Notes: generated from the sequence alone by a model not told the origin. A stretch of DNA of 64,000 bases from Coturnix japonica (GCF_001577835.2 NC_029516.1:74717221-74781220), one strand, 5' to 3'; shown: positions 8,856 through 21,900, counted from the stretch's first letter. Made by a program: numbers and translations.

Positions 8856-11224
8856 GTAGTTCTGGCATTTTTTTGTATGTTGGCTTTTGTTGTGACTGGG
8901 TAGGACAGAGGGTTGTGGGGCAGTGATCTTGAGTCAGGGGTTTCTCCATCTGTCCAAAAACAGGCGCGTGTTTTCTTTGCAGCTAAATGTTGTATTTTCT
9001 CTTCTACTTTGTCATTTTTCATTTGACTCCACTGCTTGACCTGATTAGGAGAGCTGCTCATATCTACCACAAAACAGGGCTCAGTGTCCATTTTTCTCCT
9101 TTACTGGGCAGTGATGCTGAGGGAAGAACACCCCAAGAAACCTTCCCATGCCAATGGGCTCAGCCAGCCTTCACTTCCAAACCCTGTTACTTATTGATTG
9201 GTTTAGGGAAAAGACTGTACAGAGGACAGGAGTAAAACCAAGGACCAATTTGGCAAACACAGCCACGAATTTGGGAATTGGTTTCTGTCTAAAATGACAC
9301 ACACAGCTCTTGGGCTGGCAGAGACAGCACCTCACTCCAGAATGCAGCATGGCTGACGTTTCCATGTGAAGCACAGACCAGAACTCTGATGCCATACGTG
9401 ACATCCTAGAGCACCTTTTCATACATCCTTCTCTTTCCTTGTTTTCTCCAGGAATTAACAGACTGTCAGCATACCTGGGTGACAGCGCTGTGATGACCTG
9501 CCCTAATGTGACAGATATAACTATGGTAACATGGGAAATAAGCCCTAAGATTGGAGGCCAGTGCAGCTTAGCATACTTGAACAGTAACAAGACATTAAGA
9601 ACCACTTGCAGCGACAGAATAAACTGGAGATCCAGACCGGACTGGGATCAGACACTTGAGATACAGCAAGTAGGAATGGCTGATGAGGGAAATTACAGCT
9701 GTGAAGTGGTAAATGCTGATGGGGGTTTCCACCACCAGTATCACCTGACTGTGCTAGGTAAGGGTCTCCTTCCTCATTTCACTGTTCTCCAGAGGACTGT
9801 GTCCAGGCCTGGGCATACAAAGCTCCTCTCCTTGTGCACTGGAAGAGGTTTGCAGTAAGAAGTGGAGCTTTCTCATGGGAATGAATGGTCACGTATTTCA
9901 TTCAAAGAAACTGTTTCTTCCCTTTACTTATTTGACACAACTCTCTTTTCTTCTGCTCCTTCTTCCTTCCCTGTAGAGTTATAAGTGATGAGTGTGAAGC
10001 AATTTTCAGTACTCTGAAGAAGGATTCTGAATGAGCTCACTGTTATGCTGCAGTCACTCAGCAATGGCTGCTTGGGACAAGTCTAATTCAGCCTTGTATT
10101 GTAGTGAATTGCCTACCTCCATGTCCAGGGATACTTCCTCTCCCTTTGCAGCAATCCACATGCATCTCCCCCCTTCCTGGTACTTTGCAGTTTCCCCAAG
10201 AATGGCTCTGTACTGCGATGACCACGGGAACCCTGTGTGCGAGGCAGAGACAGTGAAGCCAGCTGCTGAGATCTGGTGGGTCCCAGAGAGCGACTCCACA
10301 CCCAGAGCAGACAGCCACGATAACGGGACAGTGACTGTTGTCAGCAGGTTCACAGCACATAGCACCAGTGGGAAGAATCGTACCTGCATTGTGTCTCATG
10401 CAACTCTGAACGAGACCAAGTCCATAGCCTGCTTCCCATGTAAGCTTCCCTTTGTGTGCTCAGTGTTCAAAGTCCTGTTTAGCCCTCTGTTCACATTCTT
10501 TCTCTACAGCCACAGACATCTACAGTGAAATACTATAAAGACAAGTGCCATCCCACAGCACTTTTGCTCATAAACTTTGACAGTTTGTTTGTGTTCCAGT
10601 CACTATTTCCAATTGCTTTTTTCCCTCAGAGAGAAGTACATTAACGCATTAGTGTTCCTTTGGTAGTTGGAAAGCTGTAGGAAGCAGCCTCAGAGCAGAC
10701 ATGCTCTTACTGTTAAAATAACCATGTGGAACCAGATCGTCACTAAAATCTGTTCAGTTGCAAATGATTTCCTGCTCGGATCGTGGTAAGATAGAGACCA
10801 AATAACAAATGGTGAGCAGAAACAAATAAATAACTTCATTCTGAGTTATGAATCGCAATACAGAGATATGCTGAGTCCTTGTGAGCAGCTCATAGTGCAT
10901 AAATGTCATGAGTTGTCCAATGTGGAATCTGGGCCATCTGTTTTTGTTTCTGACACAAACTACATTTTTCCTTCTCAGACAGCTTTCATTAATAACTTTC
11001 CCTTTTGCTAAAGAGGATTCTATTTCACAAGCATGCTGAAAATGCATGTAGCTTAATGCTTATACTGAAATATTAAAGAAACAGAGCAGTAAGAAGGCAC
11101 AACTAAGACTAATTAATTGTGTTTAGCACACAGACACCTCATACCACATACAGTCATCTTTGTTGGTTTCCTGATCATCGTCACCTTTGTAGCTGTCATT
11201 TACTATTTAAAGCTTCATGGTTAA
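8720..11224 (+). CDS. CD200R1: CD200 receptor paralogue, copy B (short or absent cytoplasmic tail)
   Basis: Exons: leader 8720-8855, V 9452-9757, C2 10152-10439, transmembrane 11127-11226 with an in-frame TAA at 11222-11224. The sum is 828 bases, 275 residues and a stop, all GT-AG. The product would be a signal peptide, a V domain (VMTC, MVTWEISP, DEGNYSCEVVNADGG), a C2 domain (LYCDDHGNPVCEAE, EIWWVPESDS, CIVSHATLNETKSIAC) and a helix ending IYYLKLHG, with no signalling tail. Copies A and C have TAC where B has TAA. It is therefore a plausible decoy-type or ligand-binding-only CD200R, or a gene decaying from its 3' end. The helix has no central basic residue, so the known adaptor-pairing mode of activating relatives is not supported. 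A start at 8768 would shorten the signal peptide by 16 residues and looks more natural. Ligand and function are inferred from the family. Confidence 0.8.
9452..9757 (+). other. CD200R1: Copy B V-type Ig exon
   Basis: 306 bases, acceptor CTCCAG, donor GTAAGG, phase 1 at both ends. The domain starts GINRLSAYLGDSAVMTC and keeps MVTWEISP, CSDRINWRSRP and DEGNYSCEVV. It lacks the NCSD glycosylation site seen in copies A and C, reading TTCSD there. Confidence 0.88.
10152..10439 (+). other. CD200R1: Copy B C2-type Ig exon
   Basis: 288-base open exon, acceptor TTTGCAG/CAATCC, donor CCCAT/GTAAGC. It contains LYCDDHGNPVCEAE, EIWWVPESDSTPR, NGTVTVVSRF and CIVSHATLNETKSIAC, matching the C2 domain of CD200R. 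The C-run has six Cs, as in copy C. Confidence 0.88.
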
Positions 11225-11226
11225 AG
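11127..11226 (+). other. CD200R1: Copy B transmembrane exon with terminal stop
   Basis: 100 bases, acceptor GTTTAG/CACACAG, donor TTAAAG/GTACGT. It encodes SHRHLIPHTV, a hydrophobic helix and IYYLKLHG, followed by TAA at 11222-11224. The stop uses the codon that is TAC (Tyr) in copies A and C. Confidence 0.78.
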
Positions 11227-11829
11227 GTACGTACGATCTGGGGCTAAGGAAAACTTGTCTGGTGTTAGTGGAAAGCTCTAAATACTGCTTGTGTCTTGAA
11301 ATCAAACAATTCTGTCACTCTGTGCTGCTCAGGGTAACTACTGTGTGTGAATTAACCATATCAAATATTTTGACTTTCTACTGCATTAATTGTGCATTGC
11401 TCACATCTTCACTGAATAATGACACTGAGTAGAAACCATAGCTGGTTAGATGTTGGCAAGGGATACTCATTATATTGCATGCTGCACTGAATGGAAACGC
11501 TTCATTCTGTCAGGAAACTGGCAGAGTAAATCCATTCTTCCGGTACTGGGAGAGCCTGTCAGGGTGTCTCTTGTTCAGCTTCCCTATTTGAAGGTGAGGT
11601 GCACCTAAAATAACTTTCCACTTTAGACTACATTGTATGGTTTCTTCACTGTGTCATCAACCTTGCTTGTCTGCTGGCCTCCTTTTTCCTTTTGGCTGTT
11701 CTTCACCTTTGCATGTTCCGTTATGCAAGGTATGCGCGGGATGTGATACATGCAAAACCCCTTTGGTCACACCTAGAGAAGTTTACGAGGGCTTCTGGTG
11801 CTATTTCACATCACGTGCAGTCATTTCAG

Positions 11830-13035
11830 AATCTGTCACAAGTCAGCCAGCTCAGCACGTGCTCACGCAGGTTCATCAGAGGTCTGTAACTTCACAGCTG
11901 CTCTTAGAATTCATTCATTGGTGCCAGAGACCCCACCTCCTGTTTCCATACTTCTTCCAGTTGCAAAATTACAAAAGAAATGGTCTGTTCAGTTCCATTG
12001 ATCAGATAGAAAATAACCAGGATTTCCGGGCTATGAGGATTAAACGAGAGCAAAATATCATCTGGTGGTTGGATACACAATTTTGGACAATCTTGTCTTT
12101 CTCAAACAAAAGTAAGGAAGGCAGGGCCAATGCAGAAATGCAGGAAGTATTGCACTAGATCAGAATCAGTCTGTAACTGCTCCTGAGTTCTGGCAGCAAT
12201 CTGGCAGCATGGCCAGTTATCAGAGTTAGCCTCTCTGCCACAAGGTGCTGCTGCTGTCCAGAGTTACAGCACAAACAAGTAATGCAGAAACAGAATTAAA
12301 GCATTCTCACGTGAGGTTACAGATATAAAGCCTCATGTTTCTGAAATTCCCCTCCAAAAGAAATTAATAGGAGGAATTCTGTTCTTACATTCCTAGAGCG
12401 CCGAACAGCATTCCTCAAAAAATCCGAGGCCTCATGTTGATGGTATTGATGTCTTGTTTTCCAGAAAGAAGAGGAACCCATGAAAGCCAAAGCATATCCC
12501 ATGTGCGTAGCCATCCAGGGCTACTTCTAACTCAGCACCTGAGCACAGATGAAGAAACTCCCTGTATGCTTCAGTCAGCAACGTGAGATGCCACAGCCAA
12601 TCACAATGTCAAAGCATTCAGGCAGATGAAGCAAACATCCACGAAGCAGCCAGTGTAACTGTGCAGAAATATAACATACAGGGCAGATCCCACCTGACCT
12701 TTGTCAGCTTTTTCTTTCCCTCTAAAGCAACCATGGACACCATCACCCATGCAAATACACAATTGGTAAATAATTCATGTTGTATAAAAGAAAGTCACTC
12801 AGTTTTAAGTACATGGTATCCTACCCTAGTATTCAAGTATCCCGTTTTACTGGCTCAGATAAATCAGAAGAAATTTTCTTGCATACTAACAATAGCAGCT
12901 TTCCCAAGATGGTTATGCAGGACAGAAGCTAAATTTGAGCAGCTCTATTATTTTCACCAGAAGAATATTGTATTTCATTATAAAAATGACTTATCACCAC
13001 AAGCAACAACAACAAAGAGGATAGAGAATATTTGA
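11830..13035 (+). pseudogene. Copy B relic tail exons, beyond the stop
   Basis: Counterparts of the copy A tail exons survive: 11830-11870 (TTTCAG/AATCTGTCAC to CGCAG/GTTCAT, 41 bases against 39 in A) and a segment from about 12464. The NSLYASV coding sequence is at 12556-12576, but the bases just before it read GATGAAGAAAC instead of GATGAAAGAAAC in A, a 1-base loss. These exons lie downstream of the TAA in the transmembrane exon, so they appear unused. Confidence 0.45.
11884..12427. other. Segment of about 540 bp present in arm B only
   Basis: Arm A runs directly from the first tail exon donor region (CACAGGTTCC) to AGGCCTCATGTTG, whereas arm B has about 540 extra bases between the same flanks. 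I recognise no repeat family in it and see no terminal repeats. A deletion in A or an insertion in B would both explain it. Confidence 0.55.
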
Positions 13036-13256
13036 CCTTGAGTAGTTACTGTCACCTGAAGCATCAAAGATATTACAGTCCTGAGATCTAAGCTTTAAAC
13101 TCTCATTTACCTCTTTGCATAAAAGAGAGCTGCAGCCCACAGAACACAGAGATCTGTAGCAGTTGATTTAAACACATCCTACTGGCTCTATCACAAAAGA
13201 GTCCTTGTGTGTAATCTTCCAGATGATGATACACTGCCACAACTAGTGATGTATAG

Positions 13257-15125
13257 AGAATAAAATCATAAAATCATTGGAGTCCAACTCCCTGCAATGA
13301 AGCAGGGATCTGATCTAGCACCTACAGCTAGATCAGGTTGTTCAGAGCCCCATCCAGCCTGACCTAGACTGTCTCCAGAGACAGGGCATCTACCACCTCT
13401 CTGAGCAACTCGTTCCATTGTTTCACTACCCTTACTATAAAAAAACATTTTCCTCATATCAGTCTAAATCTCTTCTCTTTCAGTTTGTAACCATCTTGCC
13501 TTGTCCTGTCACCACAGACTGATGAAGAGTCTGCATCCTTCTTTCTTATAGCTTCCTTTTTAGATACTTGAAAGGCCACTCTCAGGTCTCCCCTGAGCCT
13601 TCTCATTTCCAGGCTCAACAGCCCCAGCTCTCTCAGCCTGTCCTCACAGGGGAGGTGTTCCATCCCTTGGATCATTTTTGGGGCCCTCCTCTGGACACAC
13701 TCCAACAGCTCCATGTCTCCCCTGTACTGAGGACTCCACATCTGGACACAGTACTCCAGATGAGGCCTCACCAGCACAGAGTAGAGGGGCAGGATCACCT
13801 CTCTTCATCTGCTGGCCATGCTGCTTTGGATGCAGCTCAGGATACAGTTGGTTTTTATAGGCTGTGAGGGCACACTGCTGGCTCATGCCCAGCTTACCAT
13901 CTAACAGTACTCCCAGGTCCTTCCCAGCAGGGCTGTGCTCCATCCTGACATCCTCCAGCTTGTGAGCAATATAGCAATCATGGGGGTTGCCACGGGCCCA
14001 CGTGCAGGAACTTGTACTTCAGTTTGTTGAACATCATGAGGTTCACCTGGGCTCGCTGTTCTTGCCTGTCTGGCACTCTCTGCATGGCATGGGTATGCTG
14101 ACCACACCACTCAGCTTGGTGTCACCTGCAAACTTGCTGAGGGTGCACTTGATCCCAGCGCTGATGTCACTGATGAAGATATTGAAGAGCAGCATTCCCA
14201 GTACTGACCCCTGAGAGATACCACTCATCACTGATCTCCATCTGCATACTGAGCCATTGAGCACCACTCTCTGGGTATGATCTCATAGTAATTTCCTTGT
14301 CCATCAAATAGTCCACCCACCAAATCCATATCTTTCTAATGTGGATTGAAGGATGTTATGGGGAACTATGTGACAGGCCTTACTGAAGTCCAGATAGATG
14401 GCAGTGGCTCACCCCTTTTCCTCTGATGCAGTTATGACATCATAAATGCAACCAGGTTGGTCAGGCAGGACCTGTTCTTGGTGTACCCATGCTGGTTATC
14501 CCAGATTACCTCCCTCTCTTCCACGTACCTTAGAATAGCTGCCAGGAGGATCTACTCCATGATCTTCCACTGTACTGAGGTGAGGCTGATAGGTCAGTAG
14601 TTCCCTGGGTCATCCTTTCTATTTTTCTTAAAAATGGTTGTGACGTTGCCTTTTTCTCAGTCACCAGGGACTTCACCTGGCTCTTGATATCATCAAGTGT
14701 GGCTTGGTGACTGTGTCAGCCAATTCCCTTAGGACTCTGGAATGCATCTCATTGGGACCCATAGACTTACAGATGTTCAGGTTCCTCAGGTTGTCACAAA
14801 CATGATCTTCGCCAGCTCTGCTCCATTCCACTGTCCTTCAGAACAGGTCTTCAGAGGATTTTGTTGATTAACTGTCAGATGAGCTGGAAGTTGGCTTTTC
14901 TAAAAGTTACTTCTAAATCTACATCTGAATCTCCCTGATTTTACTCTTTGTCTATCTGGTGTCCCTCAAAAATGTGAACTCCAACTGTATGGTCACTACA
15001 GCCCCAGCAGCCTCCAATCCTGATGTCACCAATCAGTTCACTCATGTTGGTGAGCAGCAGGTCCAGCATTGCATTTCCTCTGGTGGGGCTGTCCCTGGCC
15101 TTCCCTTAGTGTCAGGCATACCAAG
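13257..15125 (-). mobile_element. CR1 LINE, about 1.9 kb with decayed reverse-transcriptase ORF
   Basis: Its 3' end is at 13257 on the minus strand (ATAAAATCATAAAATCAT). Minus-strand frames encode CR1 ORF2 C-terminal motifs ([30 protein letters not shown]) and upstream RT motifs ([40 protein letters not shown]), spread over several frames. It is a 5'-truncated dead copy. Confidence 0.88.
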
Positions 15126-18100
15126 TTCATCTAGATAGATAAAAATAGGTGTAAGCCATTTCAAGACGCATAACTGCTTGCTCATAAATCCTAATATCTT
15201 GGAAGATGTATTGTTATTTCTTTGAATAGCAAACTAGCTTGGCCTCCACTTCCTAGCTGAAATCACTAGTTTATTTACCACTACCTTGCTTCTCCTCGCC
15301 TTTTTCTGGTGCAGCTGATAAAGTCCTGTAAATCACTTCCTGTTTCTGGCCATGGCAGTCGATGAACACAGTCAAAGATTCCATTCCATGCTCACAGACA
15401 CAGCCGCATTGTGACCATCTGCTGTCACATACAGCTGTTTGGTCACCGGAGAACTTGAGCTTTGCACAACTGACCCACAATGCAAATGAACTCAGAGACA
15501 AGAGAAGGACAGACACACGGCACTGCTAACCAAGTTACTGCTAATTCATTGTGGTAACCTAACTGCCTTATCAAAAGCCAGCAGAAAACCACACTGACTC
15601 TGATATTTGTAGTTATCCTGGTAAGTTTCCACAGTGCGCATCAACTGACTGCATGCAAGTAGTACTCAGCTCAACTGCTTCTCTGCAGCATCTGAACAAG
15701 CGCTGCGGATGTGTACATACAGACTCACATGCAGACACACAGCTGCTCCACCAATGCTTGTATTTTACCGTAAGACAACCTGCAGAGCTACAACTTTGCT
15801 TGATTTTTACTAAGTAAATTACAAACGATACACAGATAAGACTCCTCTTTTTTTCTTCTCTCTCTTCATCGACTGTAAGATAACTCAACATTTCTGAGAT
15901 GCCTACAAAGTTATTCCCTAGGTTAGCAATATACCACCAGTGTCAGCAGCATGCAAGATGTGAATCTGAGACTTCCTGTATTTTTTGGGTCTACCATATG
16001 GTTTTTTACTTTTGCCAGAAAGAAAAATAAACAGCAGTCTTTACTGCAGTTTCCATTCAAACAGCTCAGAGTCTCTCCGTCCTCCTTCAGAGATGAAAGA
16101 GATCAAACTCTTACAGTAGAAGCCACAGGATTATATGATTAACCTTGCCACCATTCCTTGGTCTGTTTATTCTCACAGCCATCACAAATCCTTCTGCAGG
16201 ACTGAGGATAAAGCTGCCCAAGCTTTCTACATTCTGAGTTTCAGTCTCATCTCCTGGGCAGCTACTGGAACAACCTGGAATGGTTTGTCCTTTATCTCAC
16301 CAGATGCCACATCTTCTCTTTGGCATGTTCACTACATAATGAGCTTCGGCAAGAAAAGATTGCTTGCCTTTTTAGATTGTCATTGGTTTTTAATACACTA
16401 GTTTTAAGTTATTGTTCTTATATGTAAAAAGAAGAAGAAACAGTTCTAACAAATTCAGAGAACACACTAACTTTTCTCACTGCACCTTTACCCCTAAGAA
16501 AGAGGTAACTGTTCTAAGTATCAGTTCTTCTGCAGCACAGACACGCTACTGATACCACAAACTGACCACAGACCCTTTTTTTTTTGTTGCTTGGTGAGCC
16601 TATCCCGAAGTATTACATAAAGCTGTCTCACATCCTGTTCACATGCAGAACTCTCAGAGAGCTCTCCAGCATCACCATGGGTAGCACTTCCATACTGTTA
16701 GTACTAAATCGCTAGCACAATTCTCCTCTTGTCCCTGCTAATCCTGTTTCAGCATGGTTAATGGAACACTGGGAGAATGAAAGATGTTCTCAGTTCCCCA
16801 GAGTATTTCTGAAGCTTGGTATGAGGACACAAACCCACGCCCGTCTCCCTGACAAGCTCTCACACCAACCTGTAGAACACCCTGCTTTTCTTCTGCGTGC
16901 TATGACTCATGCAACCTGTCTGATCTGCCCCAAGATTGCCCTAAGGGAGGAAGTACTGCAGCAGTGGTGAGGAACAGCCAGGGAGGGGACAGGGCAAGTG
17001 AAGCAGAGGCTGCTAGGTTCTCTCAAATGCTGATGGTGTTCCAGCGTGAAAGTGATGCTGTGTTCCAGTTGGAGGCAATTTCTCTTTATAGTGGCAATGA
17101 AACTGCGGAGCAGTCTGTAAGGGAAGGCATGACCAAATTAAAGGGGCTCTTCTTGTGTCTAAAGATGAATGAACAACAGACATTTATCCTTAACTCTGCT
17201 ATTCAGAGGCTCCTCTATCTGGAACATCTGCTTTCTCCAAAAGCAGTTTTAAAAGCCCCGTTGTTACTTATTCTGTCTTTGGATGTGTTCAGGCATTGGC
17301 AAAAGACCACATTGTAAAGAAAAAACATCAGCTGATATTATTTTGAGAGAGGAATAAACTGGGATCATGCCTGGATACTGATAACACCTTGTCATTACTA
17401 GCGGAAGAATATGTTTCCTCCCATCCCCTAACGTCTAACACAAAATATATACTCACCCAGTTGTTTGCAAAGAAGGAACAAGCAGAAGCCACAGTCACTG
17501 TTATCTATTTCCACATGCTTTCCCAGACTACCAGCACAGGAGGTTTGGTGCTGTGAAGGTCCAGCAAGGCCCAAGGCTGACTACCTTCATGAGTACGTAG
17601 CTATTAATGCTGGAGGTCAGGGGTACATGCAGCCATATGTCTTTGCTGTCAGACTCATGCCTAGGTAGCACATCCACATCAGACAGCAGCTTGAATGGAA
17701 AAAGCACAGAAGAAGATTCATTGCAGGAATTAGACAAAAATGGGACCAGGCAGGAGTTTGCTCCCCAGATTTCCTTTTCATGATGCCGGACAGCAGCCCG
17801 GCAGCAGAGAAAGCACTGGCTCCGCTGCTGGGCTGGGTTGGGGAAGGGAAACAGAAGGATGTGAGCTTCTGATGGTGGGTTTTTTTTTTCTGTTTATTTT
17901 GTTCAGATTTGTTTTTGGAGGTGAAAGATGTGTGGGAAGGAAGTGGCAGAGATCAGCTTAGGAAATGTTTAGCTTTTCTTAGGAAGACAGCTAACCCCAG
18001 TGAAGAGTTTCCAAACAACAAACCAACATGTACTGGTTACTTTTATAGGGCTTTTTGGTGATTGGTATTATTTGATATTTCCCTTGGGACTTGAAGGCAG

Positions 18101-18901
18101 TCTTCCAGAGAGTTCAGATAGATTTTAAAGGAGAACACTGTGATGGCAAGCTCACAGCTGAACCTACTCAAATAAGTACCCTTAAAGTTAAATGCTGCTG
18201 TTTGCTCAACAAATGAGCTGGTGATGAAAGAGTGGATAGTGTATTTTAGAACTATTACCTTGGTTGTACACACAACAAGCACATCAGAAAAAATATTAGC
18301 ATCTCATGCACCAAGATATGGAAAAAAAGAAGGAACAGAAAAAATATCTGAAAGCACAGCAAGAAATGTATTCACATGGGAAAGTATGAAAAATGGCTAA
18401 ACTTGAAAGAGAGAAATAACAACTTGAGGAAGAGACTTTGGAGGCAAACAGCACAGCTGGGCCTTAGAATTGCCTGCACACAGTTCTGTGCCTTCAGCTA
18501 AAAGGCTGGAGAAGACAGGTTCTCCCTTGATTCCCTCACAATTGCATAGATCCTTAATTGTTCTGCATGCCTGCTCATGTCACAGCAGTGAGGTATTGTA
18601 TTAACACCTGGCATTGTGCTGGTGAATGCACTCCAGGGTGAGTTATGCTCTGAGTTTGCAGTCATTTCCAATACTCCTCTGAAGAACGGTACGGCCTCCA
18701 AGACTTGAAGCACCTGAAACTGGCAAGTAACTCCAGAATCTAGGAGCTTATTTTAATTAGATCTGTATTTTTCTCTTCTTCAGATCCAGGCATTTCCTCA
18801 CTCTCATCTGCAGCAATAAAGGAAACAACGGCTTATATACAAGAAAGTAAGTAATTTTCTCCTACTCCTGCGTATTTTAATTGCAATTTTTAATTGGAAT
18901 C

Positions 18902-18933
18902 TTATTTATTTATTTATTTATTTATTTTTCCTG
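18902..18933 (+). repeat. (TTTA)n microsatellite
   Basis: About eight units of TTTA/TTAT, ending in TTTTTCC. Confidence 0.95.
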
Positions 18934-21900
18934 AAAGAAAAATGTTGATTTTTACCACAGATTTTACTAGAACAGGGATAGTAAACGTTTTCCTTTATGC
19001 CAGAGAACACCAAACCTGTCCTCTTCAGAGAGATTCAGTTGGAGTCTCCCACTATAAAATCAGGACTAGGAAAATATTAGTGTACAGCAAGTGTTTGCCT
19101 TTGGGTAGAGCTATGAGAAAATAAATGGGTACCTGCTATCCTAATGTAATTTGTTTGTCTACACCTTCCAGACATTAATGGTCAGTGCATTCTCCACCAG
19201 TGCCTCACAGCCTTACATTAAAGCAGCAACCTCACTGCACTCTTGAGAGTGATCAGGCAGAGCATGAGAGAAAAGAAGGAGCCAGCACCTTTTTTATCAG
19301 TTCCTTTTTACAAACCAAGCCACACGTTTCACTCTCCTCAGCACCAGCAAAGCTCAGCATTGCATTCAGGACACCACACAATCACAGGTAAACCAGAGGG
19401 TCTCCACAGTCTGCAGACAATCCATTCCTGAACTCCATTGGAGGAGCTTAAAAAGACCAGAACCCAGAGTGGCAGACACCACTCCAAATTCCAGCACAGT
19501 GTCTACGTGTCAAGCAAGTGAAAAACAACCATACTGAGCTACCACCAGCACTTCTAACACAGCTGGTCCAATGCAGTTTCTTTTCTCCTACAGACCCAGC
19601 TGGTCTCAGCTGCAGTCCGTGCAAGTATCTGCCCAGCCAAAGTGGGTCAAAATAATGGCACCCCTCGTTGGCTGTTTCTGGACAGCCTTTCCCTCTGGTC
19701 TGTATATGTGTCACATGGTCATTACGTGCAGACTGTAAAACAATGCACATAAGCTAAGCAGTGCCTGTCAGGGCCTTTCCTTACATCTTCTGATGGCTTA
19801 ATTTTCAAGCCAGTATGTTTTTAACATGATTGTCTTCCTTTTTTTTGCCTTTTCTTCTATTTGCGTTACTTCTCAATGTAACGTATACTAATGGTACAAA
19901 GTGAACAAGAAGTAGGAAGAGCTTTTAGTGAGAAAACCAACCATTACTTCTAAATTTCCATTACCAAAGCAGAGATCAGTAAGTTTCAAATCTTCCTCTG
20001 CCACACATGCTTAGTTGCAAGACAGCAAATCTGTGACCACAGGTTCTTTGTATTTTACTCACTGTATCTGTCCATCTGAGGATTATGAAAAATCCTCCCA
20101 CACTCTCTCAGTATGTGAGTTCCCCAGTGACCTCGGTTCTACCTACCCCAGGTTAGCACCTTGCTCCAGAAGCACCCCTTAATCTTCTGTGTGTTTACTC
20201 ACACTATAACCCCTTCAATATGTATGTGCTTATAGTCAGGAAATTACAAGCAATTACCTGCTCAGCAGCAAACAGGAAGTCTGAAATCTGGAACAAAGTT
20301 GATCTGAGCTCTTGCTAAAGACACAGCGGCATTTGAATCCGTGATCCCTTTCTTCCATGCAATATGACAATGAAATGGTTTAACAACCTTTCGCAAAGTC
20401 TCATTTTGGAAAAGGATTAAATAAAAAGGAGAGGCAAAATAGAGCCTAAGTTATTTATTTGAAAATGAAACGCTTCAAATATGAGTAGTTTACTTCGACC
20501 AAGCTAAACTGCAGTGTTTCTTGTTTGCTTTTGTTCTGGTTTTTAGTTTTGATGAGTGGTCCCTATGTAAGTACTGTGCAGAAGCACAGGTGGACGCCTG
20601 TAAGCAGGAGTGGTAAGATCAGCTTTTAAGTGTATTTCTCAGATCCATTAAGGAATGTCTTCTACAATTTATTACATTGATAAGTATTACAAGTTTGAGC
20701 TGAGATGATCTGTGGTAGATGTCTGCCTCACACCAATAACTGATTTTTTCCTTGAATATTTCTTTTGGATCAGTAACTCCCAGGAACCTTTTGCTAACAC
20801 CAGAAAGCATGGGCGACCTTTCATTTGAAAAGCTGTAGCAGTGGTATATTTTACATCAAGGGGTTGATATATGGCAGCACTTGCTTTTCTGACAGTGCTT
20901 TGCTACGCTGAGTCCCACCAAGGCTTGTTCACTCACTCTGTTTTGTGTGGAGCAGGAGAACAGCTGGGAATCAGATTTGATACTGATGCAGTCATTAATT
21001 TTGACCCTTCATTAAAAGAGACTTCTGCACGGTCATATACATGTTTTCTTTTTGAAGAAAAGTTAGTTAAACTGACTGGAAGGTACCACCTAGACACACA
21101 GGTTTGTATGTGTGGGCAGAACAGTTTCTACACGGCCTATACCATACAGAGCAGAAGTGTGGTGTAAATTACCCATCAGAGCAAAAACCTTTTTTTCCTT
21201 TTGCAGTGAAAAATGAGAAACAGCACAAGAAGCATTTCATGTGAGTAAACTGAGGGCGCTATTAGTTCTTTGTGGTAACGTAACTGAAAGCCACACGAGC
21301 AAAACATGTATTTTAAATTAACATAAAGATCGAGTGAAAGTGATCCTGCTGCAGTTGAAAGGTACTGGTTATTATAGAGCTGTCTTTGCAGCACAGCAAC
21401 CTGAGCTCACATCCACTTGTGCAGAGTGCACACACCTGGCATTGCTCATGCACAGGTGGAGCTGTTCTCTGTTCACATAAGACTTGACACCTCAAGACCT
21501 ACTTACCTCTCTCTGAGAAAAGCTCCTAACAGCGTGCTCAAAGCAAAGGGCATACTGCTTATTTTATCATACCATTCTTCAGTGTTCTCAAACATGAGAC
21601 TGTGGGCCTTGTCATGATTTCAGATATTATCAGAGAAATATATTTTGCTTTCAGATAAATACTTAGTCGGTAGCTTCCTCTGAGCACTAGCCATATTTAC
21701 ATTTCAACCACAAACCTTATTGCATTTGAATTAGTTTCTCTGAACTGAGAAACTGTAAGAAATGCATGGCAGACTTTTCCCTGAGAGACCCAAAGATTGC
21801 CTTCAGTTTTTCCCTACCAAAACGTCAACAAGCTTTGAGACTTAAGTGTTCACAGAAAGTTTTTACTTAGGACACAGCAAACACCCAACTACAGACATAA

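Larger units (their letters stand above)
8112..13617. repeat. Inverted repeat, right arm
   Basis: Counterpart of 1-7115. The inner boundary is sharp: GGTACAGAAGGCTAACGC at 8112 pairs with the 7090-7110 region, beyond which the two sides are unrelated. By eye the arms are roughly 94-97 percent alike in the exons I compared (4 of 136 and 6 of 100 differences). Confidence 0.85.

Noticed and set aside
18781-18846. 66-base stretch between CTTCAG and GTAAGT that could be an exon
   Set aside because: Two frames are open but neither resembles a known protein, and no partner exon is visible nearby.
20871-21167. 98-codon open frame with a hydrophobic start (MAALAFLTVLCYAES)
   Set aside because: No recognisable domain, no supporting splice or poly(A) context, and length within chance for AT-moderate vertebrate DNA.
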